This document shows positions 1 through 11,379 of a DNA stretch of 64,000 nucleotides, piece by piece. The position numbers and the translations under genes are program-made. The stretch is taken from NCBI GenBank assembly GCA_037176705.1, contig CM073891.1:49292571-49356570 (forward strand), read 5' to 3'. This DNA is from Molossus alvarezi. Taxonomy: Eukaryota > Chordata > Mammalia > Chiroptera > Molossidae. The notes under the pieces were generated by a model. It saw only the letters and a program-made list of their open reading frames with translations. It searched no databases and was not told where the DNA came from. How positions within the stretch are numbered: position 1 is the stretch's first letter; every line of letters begins with the position of its first letter.

Positions 1-125
1 CCTGCACCACCCTGACCACGGCTGGGGTCGAACTGCAACTGAGGTACGTGCCCTTGACCAAAATTGAACCCACGACTCTGGTTCGTGGGCTGATGCTCCA
101 ACTGCTGAGCCAAACTGGCCAGGGC
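1..125 (-). mobile_element. Ves SINE, cut by window edge
   Basis: Reverse-strand tRNA-derived Ves SINE. The head (reverse complement of GAGCCAAACTGGCCAGGGC) lies near 107-125 and the B-box-like part near 60-75. The A tail lies beyond the left edge. It is the long-body type with the ACTGCAACTGAGGTACGTGC block. Confidence 0.9.
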
Positions 126-576
126 AGGGTTTTATCCTATTTGATTATTTGTTTTTGCCAAATAAGGATGGTAGAGGTTTAGGGTTTTTGCAAGAGAAGG
201 ATTACAATGATTGCCACTGAATAGAAATTAAATTAGAAAACTAAAGAAGAGATGAACAGGAGGGAGGAGAGAAGTGAAATAGTAGTAGTATCAGTGAGTT
301 GGAGATCTCAGTATTTTTGCATTCAGGATGAGAAATAGAAAGATCAGTGGTCAAAAACTGGCAAAGCTTGGAATTAATATGATAGGAAGGGTATAGTTAC
401 TGGTAATAACAAGCCTAGGTTATGAACATTAAAGTAAGTGGCGGAGGTAGAATGGAGAAAGATAACTGGGGAGGAAGAGGTGAAAAGACTCAGAAGACAG
501 AAAAATGAAGCATAATCTATATGGATATTGAAATCATCTGGAGGTGTAACAGGAGTCATTATAGTATGAGTGATAG
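126..576. other. unassigned AT-rich sequence
   Basis: I recognise no repeat or coding pattern here. The frames are short and show no domain. Confidence 0.5.
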
Positions 577-686
577 TGTATTAGTTATTGTTTTCTGGAG
601 AAACAGAACCAATGGAATACACACACACACATACCTGATAGATAGATGGTAGGTAGGTAGGTAGGTAGATAGATAGATAGATAGAT

Positions 687-717
<31 letters not shown>

Positions 718-1148
718 CAGAGATTTATTAGGATGGATTTGCTCATGTGCTATGGAGGCCAAGAAGTCCCAGGAGGGGACTGTGCGCCGGAGGCCCTGGA
801 AAGCTGGTGGTGTAGTTGCAGTCAAACCGGAATGCCTGAGAGGCAGGGAGCCAGTGGTGTGTCAGTCAGAGCTACGAGGCCTGAGAACCAGGAGCGCTGA
901 TGTCCAAGGTTAGGAGGAGGTAGATGTCCCAGATCAAGGATATAGCAAATTTGACATTCCTCTGCTTTTTCCCTCTAGTCAGGCCCTCAACTGATTAGAT
1001 GAAGATAAACTTCATCATTCAGTCTGTGGATTCAGATGCTAATCTCTTCCAGAATGACCATCACAGGCACACCCAGAAGTAATGTTTTTAACAGCTAACT
1101 GGGCATCCCTTAGCTCAGCCAAGTTGACACATAAAATGAATCATCACA
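577..1148 (+). mobile_element. MLT2-type ERVL LTR
   Basis: Solo LTR of the mammalian ERVL (MLT2) group. It starts TGTATTAGTTATTG and has the usual CTGGAGAAACAGAACCAATGG block, an AT/GATA-rich region, repeated 'CCTGAGAACCAGGAGC' text and the end block AGTTGACACATAAAATGAAT followed by CATCACA. The GATA tract at 640-716 grew inside the LTR's normal AT-repeat position. No clear TSD remains. Three other copies lie at 5295, 12913 and 25636. Confidence 0.85.
640..716 (+). repeat. (GATA/GGTA)n microsatellite
   Basis: A short (GGTA)n run is followed by a long (GATA)n run with one AAAG interruption, inside the MLT2 LTR. Its length suggests it is polymorphic. Confidence 0.95.
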
Positions 1149-2609
1149 CACATTAAGCCAGGAGTTAAAATCTCAAAGAATTAGAGATGTTACCAAGAGA
1201 TCATTTGCTTCTAATATTCCAGGGAAGAGGGCTGAGTTGTTTTTGTGTGAAAGGAAGAGAAGTTCCGTGTGTTTGGGGACAGGACTGGGGTGGGGTTCGG
1301 CAGGGGGGGGGGCAGGAGGAAAAGGAAGGCTACAGGTCCAGTGTCAGTGATGGAAGGGCCGAGAGACACTCCCTGCTGTGTGCTGGCCACAGGGCTTTTG
1401 AAGAACATAGTGTCTGATTTGTACTGTAATGTGGCTTATTATCCACTGAGCTCTGTGACTCTATCATACCCAGCATTGGAATAAAATCTACCAAATCTAT
1501 CATAAAGGCTTTGTGCACATTTTAACATGCTTGTATTTTGTAGGCTCCTGTTCTACATTTCGGTTCATAAAGGGGTGAACAGAGCCTAACAGAGAAATAC
1601 AAGAACTCAGGAGGTAGAGAAGGCCAAGAGAATATTAAGCCTCGTATCAGCTCAAAGTTTGGGGAGTGCTTTGGCAATCCCCAAGTTGGAAATTTGGTGG
1701 GCTGTAAATGAAGGGTCTTTAAGCCAAGTTTTCTTATCGAGCGGCTGTGAGCAGTTAGGTTCAGCTCTGTTTTGGTTTATATCTCTATATATCCATTTAT
1801 GGTTCACCAACAGCAGTAATTTTTTTTTGAACAATCACCTCTCTAAGGAACCTTTGTAGATAATTGCCCTCACCCCCACCCCATGAAATTGGAACATCAC
1901 AGACACACTGTGTATCCATTTGTGTACTGAGGTCCTCTCCCAAGAACCAATTTTTGTCACCTTTGGGGTGATATCAGGCCTACTGAGTTTGCATGATCTA
2001 GTGATATAAATTTCCATGTGCTGAATATCTCCGTCTAGTGTTCTTTTTACTGTAACTGTGTGCTCTTGCCCAAGGTAAACTTTCTGCTTTCTAGAAACAG
2101 TTCTTTAGGGAAAATGATCTGTCATGTGTTCCTGTCACAAATCCTATCCTGTCATGTAATTTCTTTTGCTCATAACTATCTCCAATAGAGATTTCCCAGT
2201 AGATTTTCCAAAGCAATTTAATTCCTTATTAGTGTGTTTGATTCATGAACATTTAAGCAAGTCTCCACTTTCCTTGGGGGTCCAGGGACATGTTAAATGG
2301 TTTTGTATCATCACGTTCTAATCCTAAGTAATAAAACACGGTCCAGGAACAGCTGCTTAAATGACTTGGCCTCCTGGCACACATTTCGATTTTTCTAGGA
2401 TCATAAATCTACAATCATTCGTAACAAAAATTCTCTTGCATTCACACCAGATGTGGGTGGAATAATAGAACGAGGATGAAGGAAGTGGAGGTAAGAAAAA
2501 TAATTGAGTAGTATTAGCCTCTTTCAAAACTTGGATTTCCAAAGTCTATGTGCAACGTATCTTATTTTTCTTCGGTGTCATAGGTTAAGATACAAATTTT
2601 TATCTAAAT
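1149..2609. other. unassigned sequence
   Basis: I identify no repeat here. The G-rich tract at about 1288-1320 produces spurious frames on both strands. No splice-bounded exon or conserved domain is seen. Confidence 0.4.
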
Positions 2610-2637
2610 ATCACAGTACACTTTATTTTTAATTTTT

Positions 2638-2670
2638 ATTTTTTTATCCTCATCCGAGGACATTTGTCCT
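2638..2670 (-). mobile_element. Ves SINE, 3' piece (split by L1)
   Basis: This is the tail of a reverse-strand Ves (TTTTTATCCTCATCCGAGGA and following). The rest of the same SINE resumes at 3288 after an L1 insertion. The outer TSD is ATCACAGTA at 2610-2618 and 3485-3493. Confidence 0.88.
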
Positions 2671-3287
2671 TTTATTTTTATTTTATTTTTTATTAATTAA
2701 TTAATTTATTTTTGTTACAGATGTTTCTCCTTTCCCCTCACTGATTCCCCCCTCCCTCTCCCTCCCTGCCCTGTTCCCAGCTTTGTTGTCCATGTCCATT
2801 GTTCATGCATACATGCATATAAGTTCTGTGGTTTTTCTCTTCCCCACCACCCCCTCTACAGATTGTCAGTCTGTACCCCACTTTCACATCTCTGGGACTA
2901 CCCCATTCCTCAGACTGTTATGTTCATTATATTCCACAAATAAATGAGATCGTGTGATACTTGTCTTTCTCTGTTTGGCTTGTTTCGCTTAGGATAATAC
3001 TTTTCAGGTCCCTCCATGTAGTCTCAAAGGATAAGAGATCTTTCTTTCTTACAGCTGCATAGTACTCCATTGTGTATATGTACCACCGCTTTTTTATCCA
3101 TTCGTCTACTGATGGACACTTGGGCTGTTTCCAGATCTTAGCTATTGTAAATAGTGCTTCTACAAACATGAGGGTACATATATTCTTCCTGATTGGTGTT
3201 TCAAGTTTCTTAGGGTATATTCCTAGAAGTGGAATCACTGGGTCAAATGGAAGTTCAATTGTTAATTTTTTGAGGGAACACCATATT
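2671..3287 (-). mobile_element. L1, 5'-truncated, nested in Ves
   Basis: Reverse-strand L1 3' end. The T-rich tail is at about 2671-2715, then the 3' UTR to about 2925, then the ORF2 C-terminus to 3287. It splits a Ves at its CATTTTTCCATTTTTT site, and similar sequence (CATTTGTCCTTTTATTT / CATTTTTCCATTTTTTATT) flanks both sides as the likely TSD. Confidence 0.9.
2927..3238 (-). pseudogene. L1 ORF2 C-terminal remnant
   Basis: A 103-codon open remnant of the L1 ORF2 protein (endonuclease/reverse transcriptase) C-terminus. Recognisable blocks are [45 protein letters not shown] and the terminal ISFICGI. The endonuclease and RT domains are absent because the copy is 5'-truncated, so it is not functional. 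Confidence 0.92.
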
Positions 3288-3484
3288 CATTTTTCCATTT
3301 TTTATTCAGATAGTGTGGGAGGGAGAGAGATAGAGAAAGAAACATCGATGTGAAAGGGACACATGACCCAACCAGGGCTGGGGACAAACTGCAACTGAGG
3401 TACATGCCCTTAGCGGGAACAGAACCCAGGTCTATCTGGACCGCAGGCCGACTCTCTAACCACTGAGCCAAACCAGCCAGGGCC
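3288..3484 (-). mobile_element. Ves SINE, main part (split by L1)
   Basis: Body and tRNA-like head of the Ves whose tail is at 2638-2670. The head ends GAGCCAAACCAGCCAGGGCC at about 3465-3484. The TSD ATCACAGTA follows at 3485. Confidence 0.9.
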
Positions 3485-3519
3485 ATCACAGTATAATTTT
3501 TATTTTAACAAATGATCTT

Positions 3520-3616
3520 GGACATTTCAACCTCCAGAACTATGAGACAATCAATGTCTGTTGTTTAAGCTGCCAGTCTGTGGTATTTTGTTATGGCAGC
3601 CTAGCCAACTAATTTA
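3520..3616 (+). mobile_element. MLT1-type LTR 3' fragment
   Basis: The ordered blocks CTCCAGAACTATGAGA, TGTCTGTTGTTTAAGC and GTGGTATTTTGTTATGGCAG match the 3' end of MaLR MLT1 LTRs. Upstream LTR sequence is not recognised. Confidence 0.7.
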
Positions 3617-4089
3617 TGTATTTATATGATATTTTATGTAGTATAACAATTACATATGGTATAAAATATAACACACATACACACACATAATGCATATATA
3701 ATATATATTTTTGCTAAGGTTAGCAGTGGTGTTAGGGATTGAAAGGAGAGCAAGTATTAGTAATGTAACAAACAGCTGTACATCTTCTCTCTTACTCCAT
3801 TGCTTACCTTCTGGTTAGAGATGTTGGTGGAGAAAAGTGTACATTTTTCTTGGATATTAGTAAGGGAGCTGAATTTTAGGAGGCACCTGTAGTCACCCAG
3901 TACCTACTTTAATAAACTTTCTTTTTTAAAATCAATATGCCCAAAGAGAATAATTGACTCCTATGTTTCTCCTGTCTAAAACATTAAATAGTTAAACAAA
4001 ATGTCTACATGACAGCAATATAGAGTGTTAAACCAATCCAGATGTTTAGATCTTTTTATACTTGATCTGACTTAAATAAAACTTAGGTA
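3617..4089. other. unassigned, with AT/CA-rich tract
   Basis: Contains an AT-rich run with a short (CA)n at about 3655-3715. Nothing else is recognised. Confidence 0.5.
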
Positions 4090-4497
4090 ACATAAATCTG
4101 GCCTTGCATGATAGTTACCCATACCACAGTATACTGCCTTCCATCTTGTTCTTACAAAGTGGTATCACACTGCACACATTTAAAAACAATTTGCCTTTTT
4201 CTCCTCTAAACAATATCTCGTAACTACTTGCTTTTCCGATCAGTATCTATAGATCTAAATCGTGTTTTTAAAATGTAATAGCTGCATAATATAGATATTA
4301 GACAATTTATTCCGTTTTCCTAATAATGTCATTACTGTTTCTGGTTTTTGTCACTCAAATGAGTGCTGCAGTGAATACCATTAGAATATATTCTTATTTG
4401 CCGTTGCATTTATTTGAGAAGGGCAAAGTCTTAGAAGTAGTTCTGCTGTGTCAAATGTGTGCATATTTTACATTTCACTAGCGTGCCAACTGTCTTT

Positions 4498-4542
<45 letters not shown>

Positions 4543-5060
4543 GATGTTATTTTATTTTGCTCTTTCCAGTCTGAAGCTACTATCATGGGCATTTAGAGTT
4601 ATACAAATGACACTTACAAAAAAATAAAAGACCAAGACACCCAGAGTGAGATGCATGGTGGAGATGAACCACGGTCCAATGAGAGGGGCAGGGCTGGCGC
4701 GGGCAGGGTTGGGCGCCGAGGGTCGGGGGCTGGGTGGCTCCTCACAGGCTCCCAGCTGAGGTGACACCCGGCTTCATCCCACCCGGAGACCCCAGTCCAG
4801 TCAGACGAGGAGCACCGATCATGCTGGCTGGAGGCTCTGGCTGAGGCAGTGAAGGGCCCAGCAGCACCACCAGGGACACAGGTGGGCAGATGCAGGCCAG
4901 TGCGAGCCCCTGGGAGGTGCCAACTGTCTTTTCAAAATTAGATTAGCAAACTTAATATGCATTTATGCTAGTAATTTTTAAGACGATCAGTCTCTTCCAC
5001 CTCACCAACACTTGATATTATCAATTGTTTTATGTATTTCATTTTTCATCATTGCAACCT
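4090..5060 (-). mobile_element. old L1M segment, split by a retrocopy
   Basis: Diverged reverse-strand L1 3' region with the order seen in old mammalian L1s: CTGCATAATATAG, TTTCTGGTTTTTGTCACTC, GTGCTGCAGTGAATACC, TTAGAAGTAGTTCTGCTGTG, CCTCACCAACACTTGATATT. It is interrupted at 4499-4916. Subfamily not assigned. Confidence 0.65.
4499..4916 (-). pseudogene. processed retrocopy of an unidentified mRNA 3' end
   Basis: A GC-rich island with all marks of L1-mediated cDNA insertion: a poly(T) run at 4500-4538 (the A tail on the minus strand), an AATAAA-type signal just before it on the minus strand, and a 16-bp TSD (GTGCCAACTGTCTTTT) at 4483-4498 and 4917-4932. The 71-codon minus frame 4552-4767 contains one hydrophobic stretch (LTLGVLVFYFFVSVICITL). 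I cannot tell whether it is coding or 3' UTR, and I do not recognise the parent gene. The copy is 5'-truncated. Confidence 0.8.
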
Positions 5061-5294
5061 ATTCTAATTTTAAAATGATCATGAAATGTATATATAAAAA
5101 TAACACATGATAAAAGCACATTGTACAGGTGAATATTCATGAAGTTCACCATCCACTGAAGCAAGAGTGTTGCAATGAACTTCGCAGTCCCCTGTGTATC
5201 CAACGCAGAATGTCTCCTCTTCTCTCACCCTAACAGATGTAACTACTACCTTTAATTTGTAGTTAATGATTTTTGCTTTATTTTTTCAGATGGT
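5061..5294. other. unassigned sequence
   Basis: No recognised feature. The text resembles old repeat debris but I cannot assign it. Confidence 0.4.
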
Positions 5295-5751
5295 TGTATT
5301 AGTCAGGCTTCTCCAGAGAAACAGAAACAATAGGATATATATAAATATAAAAAATTATTTATTATAAGGAATTGGTTGATGCAATGACAACTGGCTGATG
5401 AGATTGACACTGCAAATCTCAAGATCTGAAGGGTGAATGGGCAAGCTGGAGACACAGAAAAGCCAAAGGTGTAGTTTCAGTCAAGTCCACAGGCAGAGAA
5501 CCAGGAGAGCTGATGGTGTCGTTTCAGTCCATGGGCCAGTGGACTTGGGACCCAAGAATAGCTGATGCTTTAGTATGAGTACGAAGGCAGAAAAAAGCCA
5601 ATGTACTAGTTCAGTGGTCACCAGACAGGAAGGATCCCCTTATTTGAGGGAAGGTCAGCCTTTTCATTTTATTCAGTCCTTCAACTGATTGGATGAGGTC
5701 CCCCCACTTGGGGAGGACAATCTGCCTTACCTAGTGTATTGATTTAAATGT
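5295..5751 (+). mobile_element. MLT2-type ERVL LTR, 3'-truncated
   Basis: Starts TGTATTAGTCAGGCTTCTCC and continues through GAGAAACAGAAACAATAGGA, the AT tract, TTTATTATAAGGAATTGG and CAACTGATTGGATGAGG. It stops before the usual CACATAAAATTAACCATCACA end, where L1 sequence begins. Confidence 0.85.
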
Positions 5752-6650
5752 GTTATTCCAGCTTTGTTGAGATATAATTGACATATATAATTATGTAAGT
5801 TTAAAATGTATAACATATTGATTTGATGCACTTAGACTGTATTATCATTACCACTTTAGTGTTAGAAAACACCTCTCTCCTGTCTATACTTACCATTTCT
5901 TTTTTGTGGTGAGAACATGTAAGATCTACTCTCTTGCCCTGGCCGATGTGGTTCAGTTGGTTGGGCATTGTCCTGTGCACCAAAATGTTGCTTGTTCGAT
6001 TCCCAGTCAAAGCACATGCCCTGGTTGTGGGCTCAGTCCCTGGTAGGAGGCGTGCAGGAAGCAGCTGATCAAGATTCACTCTCACGTTGATGTTTCTCTC
6101 CCTAACCCTCTCCTTTCCTTGCTCTCTAAAAATCAGTAAAATATCTTTAAAAAAGGAGATAGATCTACTCTCTTAGCAACTTTCAAGTATATAAAACATT
6201 ATTAGCTATAATCACCATGCTGTACATTAGATTCCCAGAACTTACTCATCTCATAACTGGAAGTTTGTAGCCTTTGACCAACGTCTCTCCATTTCTCCCA
6301 TCCCCCTGCCTCTCTGGCAACCACCGTCTTACTCTATGATTCTATGTTTCCACTTTGTTGAGTGCACATGCAGCATTTGTCTTTCTCTGTCAGACATATT
6401 TCACTTAGCATAATAGCTCAAGGTATATCCATGCTGTCATAAATGGCAGGATTTCCTTCTTTTTCAAGGCTGAATAACATTCCATTGAATATATGCCTCA
6501 TCCTTCTTGTTCATTCATCCACTGACAAACACTTAGGTTGTTTCCATGACTTGGCTATTATAAATAATGCTGCAATTATGAATTTAATGGGTAAATATGG
6601 TATATAGTCATGTTGGCATTTTTGTTTCCCCTTTTGCATATTCATTCATA
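5752..6650 (-). mobile_element. L1M 3' UTR/ORF2 end, split by Ves
   Basis: Reverse-strand old L1 with the familiar order GAGATATAATTGACATATA, TTTTTTGTGGTGAGAACATG, CACCATGCTGTACATTAGAT, GACCAACGTCTCTCCATTTC, TTTCACTTAGCATAATAGC and GCTGAATAACATTCCATTG. A Ves is inserted at 5936-6160. Confidence 0.85.
5936..6160 (+). mobile_element. Ves SINE (short-body type)
   Basis: Complete Ves with head GCCCTGGCCGATGTGGTTCAG, a B-box-like TTGTTCGATTCC, the CTCTCTAAAAATCAGTAAA tail and an A-rich end. The 14-bp TSD AGATCTACTCTCTT is perfect (5922-5935 and 6161-6174) and lies within L1M sequence. Confidence 0.95.
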
Positions 6651-7853
6651 GATTTATTACTCATATTTACTTTTATCTTCTGCTAAAATAATTTGTTATA
6701 AACCTGTTTTCACATTGAATTTAAATGGAACTTACACATAAATATATACATAATTAAATATGATTATGCACTTTCTTCTGTTCCACCAGTTGATTTGTGG
6801 TGTGTGGTTATGTATGTAGATGTGTCTACCAAACCCTGTTTTCACTATAGCAGCCATATAGCAGTTTTAATTATTATAATTTAATGCCTTAAATTAAAAT
6901 AGGTTTCTACTGCCAACACGAAGTAAAAAAATGTAATTATCTTACCAGGGTAATTTATTAAAAATATGTTCATGTTGTAGCCTCAATTATCTAGGTAATT
7001 ACTTACTTTGCTGTTCAGGTCTTCAATGGTGGTGACATATTAGAATAAATGGGAAACTCCTTTTCTTTAATGTTTAACATGATGGCATTGTGCAAATGGC
7101 AACAATTAATTTTGCAAATACGGTCTTATAAAATGCAACTTGAAATAGGCTCTTTCAGGTAAAAAAGTCCTTCTATTATAACACAATAAACTGCTACTTT
7201 AAAATTTAACTAAATTTTAAAAGAAAAAACAGAAGAATAAATTTAACTAAATTTGTACAATGCCAATATGTGCATGACAAAATTAACTTTGAAAACCAAA
7301 GGTCCATCTCACCATGACAGAGAAAGGGAGGTGCTTCCCTCCTGGACAGACCAGCTGTCAGGTCAGAGCCACCTTGTTCTGGGGGAATTTGATGATGGCT
7401 GTAAAGCCCTGAAGTTTCTGAAGCAATTTAAATATGATCTTTAATGACTTTCGAGAGGATTAGCCCTTGACCTTTCTGCTCCCATGGTATTTTTCTCAAC
7501 TAGCTTTGACATATGTTACAGAAAATTATGCTCTTCAGGTCTCTTTGAAACTTCCAATTATGTCAAGAGGCTTAACTTGATTTTGATTGACTTATAATGG
7601 CAAGAGCTGATCTCTGAAGGGGTTACAGATGCAAATCGGTGCTCTTTGGGACTCTATATATTAGCTGTGATTATGTTAGTATTAAAAGAGACATTTAAAG
7701 ATAATAATGTTATAATATAATTTATATTTTTGTGCTTTAAAAAATAGAATTGATTTCCAAATGAGTCCAAATTATATGAAATGACTTTTGTTCCTACATT
7801 ATGTCTCATTATTGCCCATTTACTAGTAAAGTCAATACAAGAAGTGTAAAAAA
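6651..7853. other. unassigned sequence
   Basis: No repeat recognised. A 63-codon plus frame at 7253-7444 has no recognisable similarity and I do not call it a gene. Confidence 0.4.
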
Positions 7854-7985
7854 TACAAGGGTACGCAAAAAAAGGCTTACAGTTGTAATACAAATAAATA
7901 ATAGAATAATTAATACATAAATAATACAAGAATAAACTATGTGTTTCATGTACTTAAACTGTAAATCTACTTTGCCTCTCCCTGG
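7854..7985. mobile_element. mariner-type palindromic MITE, copy 1
   Basis: About 130-bp palindrome with TACA-GGG-type ends. The left arm reads GGCTTACAGTTGTAATAC and the right arm AAACTGTAAATCTACTTTG, around an AT-rich centre (AATAATACAAGAATAAACTA). Three related copies lie at 17507, 25251 and 44625. The TA target and terminal inverted repeats suggest a nonautonomous Tc1/mariner element. Confidence 0.8.
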
Positions 7986-8294
7986 ATAGTGTGTATCACA
8001 AGCATCACAACTTCAAAAAATAAACATTTTATTCAATGTAATTTGAGAAAATGTTATTATAATACAAAAAGCACTCTTTACAAAGTGAATAAAAAACAAT
8101 ATTAAAACAAGTAACTAACAGACAAAGGTCTTATATGACAGTTTCAGATACAATTAGAAGTGAAAGGAAACAAATATAGAAAGTGAGCTGGGATAGGAAA
8201 GAAGAAAGGTAGACAATACTAAGATGGCAAATAGAAACAACTAAAGTGGTCACTAAAATATTCTATGCTTTAAATAGAATAATGTCGGTTTTAT
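7986..8294. other. unassigned AT-rich sequence
   Basis: No recognised feature. Confidence 0.5.
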
Positions 8295-8304
8295 ATGAAC
8301 ATTT

Positions 8305-8512
8305 AAAACAATATGTTTTTCTTTATTTTGTAGAGAGAGGAAAGGAGAGAGATAGAAACATGATGTGAGAAACATCAAAGGGCTGCCTCCTGCATGCCCC
8401 CTACTGGGGATCGAGCCTGCAACCAGGGCATGTGCCCTGACTGAGAATCCAATCAGGACTTCTCAGTCCATGGGTTGATGCTCAATCCACTGAGCCACAC
8501 TGGCTGGGCTAC
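8305..8512 (-). mobile_element. Ves SINE (short-body type)
   Basis: Reverse-strand Ves. The head GAGCCACACTGGCTGGGCT is at the right and the GA-rich body is at the left. The TSD ATGAACATTT lies at 8295-8304 and 8513-8522. Confidence 0.93.
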
Positions 8513-8540
8513 ATGAACATTTTTGAAAAGGGGAAATAAC

Positions 8541-8574
8541 ATTTATATATATATATATACATAGATATATTTAC
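8541..8574. repeat. (TA)n tract
   Basis: Short (TA)n run with GATATAT interruptions. Confidence 0.9.
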
Positions 8575-9019
8575 TGAACTTTAAAAATAATTTGTAATTT
8601 AATTATTTATGTAGATTTACATAGGAGGAAGATATAGACTAAGAAAAATGGATAATTCATGTTAAGAATGTAGAATTTGAAGGTAGTGATAGTGAATAGA
8701 TTATTTTCATTCAAGCTTATAACTCAAGTATAATTCTAAAGAAAACAATCTAAATGCAGCACAAATTGAAAAAGGGGCTTGCTGTCATTCCTGTGAATGA
8801 GGAATTTAGATTTAAAAAAAAAAATCTAGTTCTTTAGCCAAGTAAAAACTGTTAGGTTATGATGTTTTGATTTTAATTCTTGTGTCCTAGCCATACAGGC
8901 TCTTACCTCATTTATGGGATTTACAATGAAGGCGTTAGATAAATGTATGACAATTTCTTCTAGTTAAATGTATACATTTATTTAATTACTGAACAAATTC
9001 TTGTATTTAAAGATAAAAA
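8575..9019. other. unassigned AT-rich sequence
   Basis: No recognised feature apart from an A10 run at about 8815. Confidence 0.5.
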
Positions 9020-9508
9020 TGATATGGGTTGAATAATAATATCTTATAAAAATTCATATATTGAAATCCTAACCATCCGTACCTTAGAATGTGAACTTAT
9101 TTGGAAATAACTGTTTTTATAGATATAATTATTTAAACTAGGATGAGGTCATATTGGAGTAGGGTGGGCTCCCAACCCAGCCTGACTCTGGTATGTTTAT
9201 AAAAGAATGCCATGTGAAGAGACAAATACACACACAGAAAGAATGCCACGTGAAGATGGAGGCAGAAATGAGGGTGACGTGTCTACGAGCCAAGAAACCC
9301 GAAGATTGCCAACAAACTACAAGAAGTGAGGCAGAACAGCATTGTACCTATTCTTTCTCATAAACCCATGAAAGAGCCATGCCTGCCAATATATTGATAT
9401 TGGACTTCTAGCCCATATATTGATATTGGACTTTGCGATCTACATCTCTGTTGTTTAAGCCATTCAGTTAGTTGTATTTTGTTACAGCAGCTCTAGCAAA
9501 TGAACACA
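9020..9508 (+). mobile_element. MLT1-type MaLR LTR, near complete
   Basis: Runs from TGATATGGGTTGAATAATAA to AAATGAACACA. Recognised blocks in order are AATGTGAACTTATTTGGAAA, ACTAGGATGAGGTCATATTG, GAATGCCACGTGAAGATGGA, GGCAGAAATGAGGGTGAC and CTGTTGTTTAAGCCATTCAG. A small local tandem duplication (CATATATTGATATTGGACTT, twice near 9391-9435) is peculiar to this copy. Confidence 0.9.
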
Positions 9509-11379
9509 GCAAATATCCATTAATCTTTGTAATTTTTAAATAATGCAGTGAAAACAAATGGAATAGAGATAAATAGTACAGAGAAGATCAGTAAGCTTAG
9601 AATAGAGAAAGCATGAGTTATAGTGCCAGCACGAGATGAGAAGACTAGTAAATTTAAACAATTCAAGTGACTATTTACCAATATATAGGCAAAAACATGA
9701 AATTAACCAACCACATGTAATAAATAAGGACTAATGTTTGTATCAGAATTCCTTTGTTCCTGGGCTAATAGGTAAAATTGCTTTGATTTCACCAATATAT
9801 ACCATTTCTTATTCTGCTAGTATAATATACAGTTCTTCAGTTCATCCATCGTCTTTCTATTTATCTTCAGATACCCTACTTATTTGCTGACAATAATAAA
9901 TTCTGCTAAAAATTAGCACACTGAGTATGTTATACATGTATTATTCCAGCCTAAGACTTTAGTCATACAAATAACTCAAATGTTGCAGGATGGGGTTTGT
10001 TTATGGCTTTTTCTTTCTGCTGCAACTCCTTACTCGAGAGAGTCTTTGGTCAGGAGAGAAAAGAGATACTAGTGGCATCATGATCCATTAAAATTCCAGT
10101 AGAAGCCACTGTAATCTATCTCATCCTTAACTGATTCATAAGATTGACTGACATAGTCTGTAGAGTATATTTATTCACAGAAATTTACAATATGCTGAAC
10201 TGTTAGGGCAATAAGCTACTCATTAAAGTACCTGAGTATTACTCCTCACCTGTAGCGCTGCAGTCTTACTGAAATTCAGGTGTTTTTACTTAAGCCTGAT
10301 TATGCCAGTTTTACTCATAAATGTAATTATAAAATTCAGTTAATGTTATGCAAACCAATGAAATATGAGTACAAACAGAATAAAAAAGATGTGGTTTCCA
10401 CTAATGGAATGCTTTGGAAAATTTTGATAAGGGTAAGTCAATAAAAAATTGCTGTCAAATTTAGTTTCTTTGAAACAACTACTAAAGATTGGGAGAAAAA
10501 GTTTTAAAAGCTGGAATTACCATATATTCAAACAGTTTTGTAAGTATCTTTAAGTTCTTAGTCTCTTTAACAATTTTTGAAGTGAAAATCATGGATGATT
10601 GTGGTATGCTTTATAAAAAATACCATAAAAAACTTTATTTAATGGACCATTCTCAAAGAAGAGGCCTGGCTCTCCATCACAAAAGTGGTAAATGAACACA
10701 TATGCTTATGCTTGACATGAAAACAAGATGTATACATTTTATACTGATGTTTTAAAATTCCCTGCTTTAACAAAATATTTTAATTAACCTACCAAACTAC
10801 TAGCTCTGATCTAGTCAGATAAAAGAATGTCAAAGACTTTTATTTTCCATCTAAAATGATCTACAACCCTTTTCTCTTCATTGACAGAAATCTGGGTAGA
10901 GCCAAAGGATTGAAAATCTTGATTTTATTGGGAGGGCTGAGAGATAAATATGATAAACATGTGTGAAGGAAGAAGAGGAAGGTAACTATGTGAAAGAAAA
11001 TCTCTGCATAAACTATAAAATTACTGAATGCAAAACATAGAACAACAAATTTTGTAGCCCTCTGAACTTTACATGTATTCATAGTAAGACTTCTAAAATG
11101 CAGATTTTTACCTCTTACTAACACTGCCTCTTCACCTAAAGCTAAATGTTCAGGGCATAATTAAGCTGTTATAAAGTAAAATTAATCTTATTTGGCAAAG
11201 AGACCAAAATGGATTGACCTCTGAGGCGAAACACAGAATATATGATGCTTCTGAATAAGGACAGGATTTGGTCCAGAGCCCACACTCCTAAAAATTGTGC
11301 TTCCTCATCAATTGCTTTTAGGAAATTATTATGTGGCATAAATATAGTATTTAAGTCAGAAGAATTTATAGTATCACTA
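9509..11379. other. unassigned sequence
   Basis: No recognised repeat. Frames at 10489-10695 (+, 68 codons) and 10861-11124 (-, 87 codons) lack recognisable motifs, and I treat them as chance frames in AT-rich DNA. Confidence 0.4.

Noticed and set aside
4552..4767. 71-codon minus frame as a functional membrane protein
   Set aside because: It lies inside a 5'-truncated processed retrocopy close to the poly(A) site, so it is more likely 3' UTR or a broken end than an active gene.
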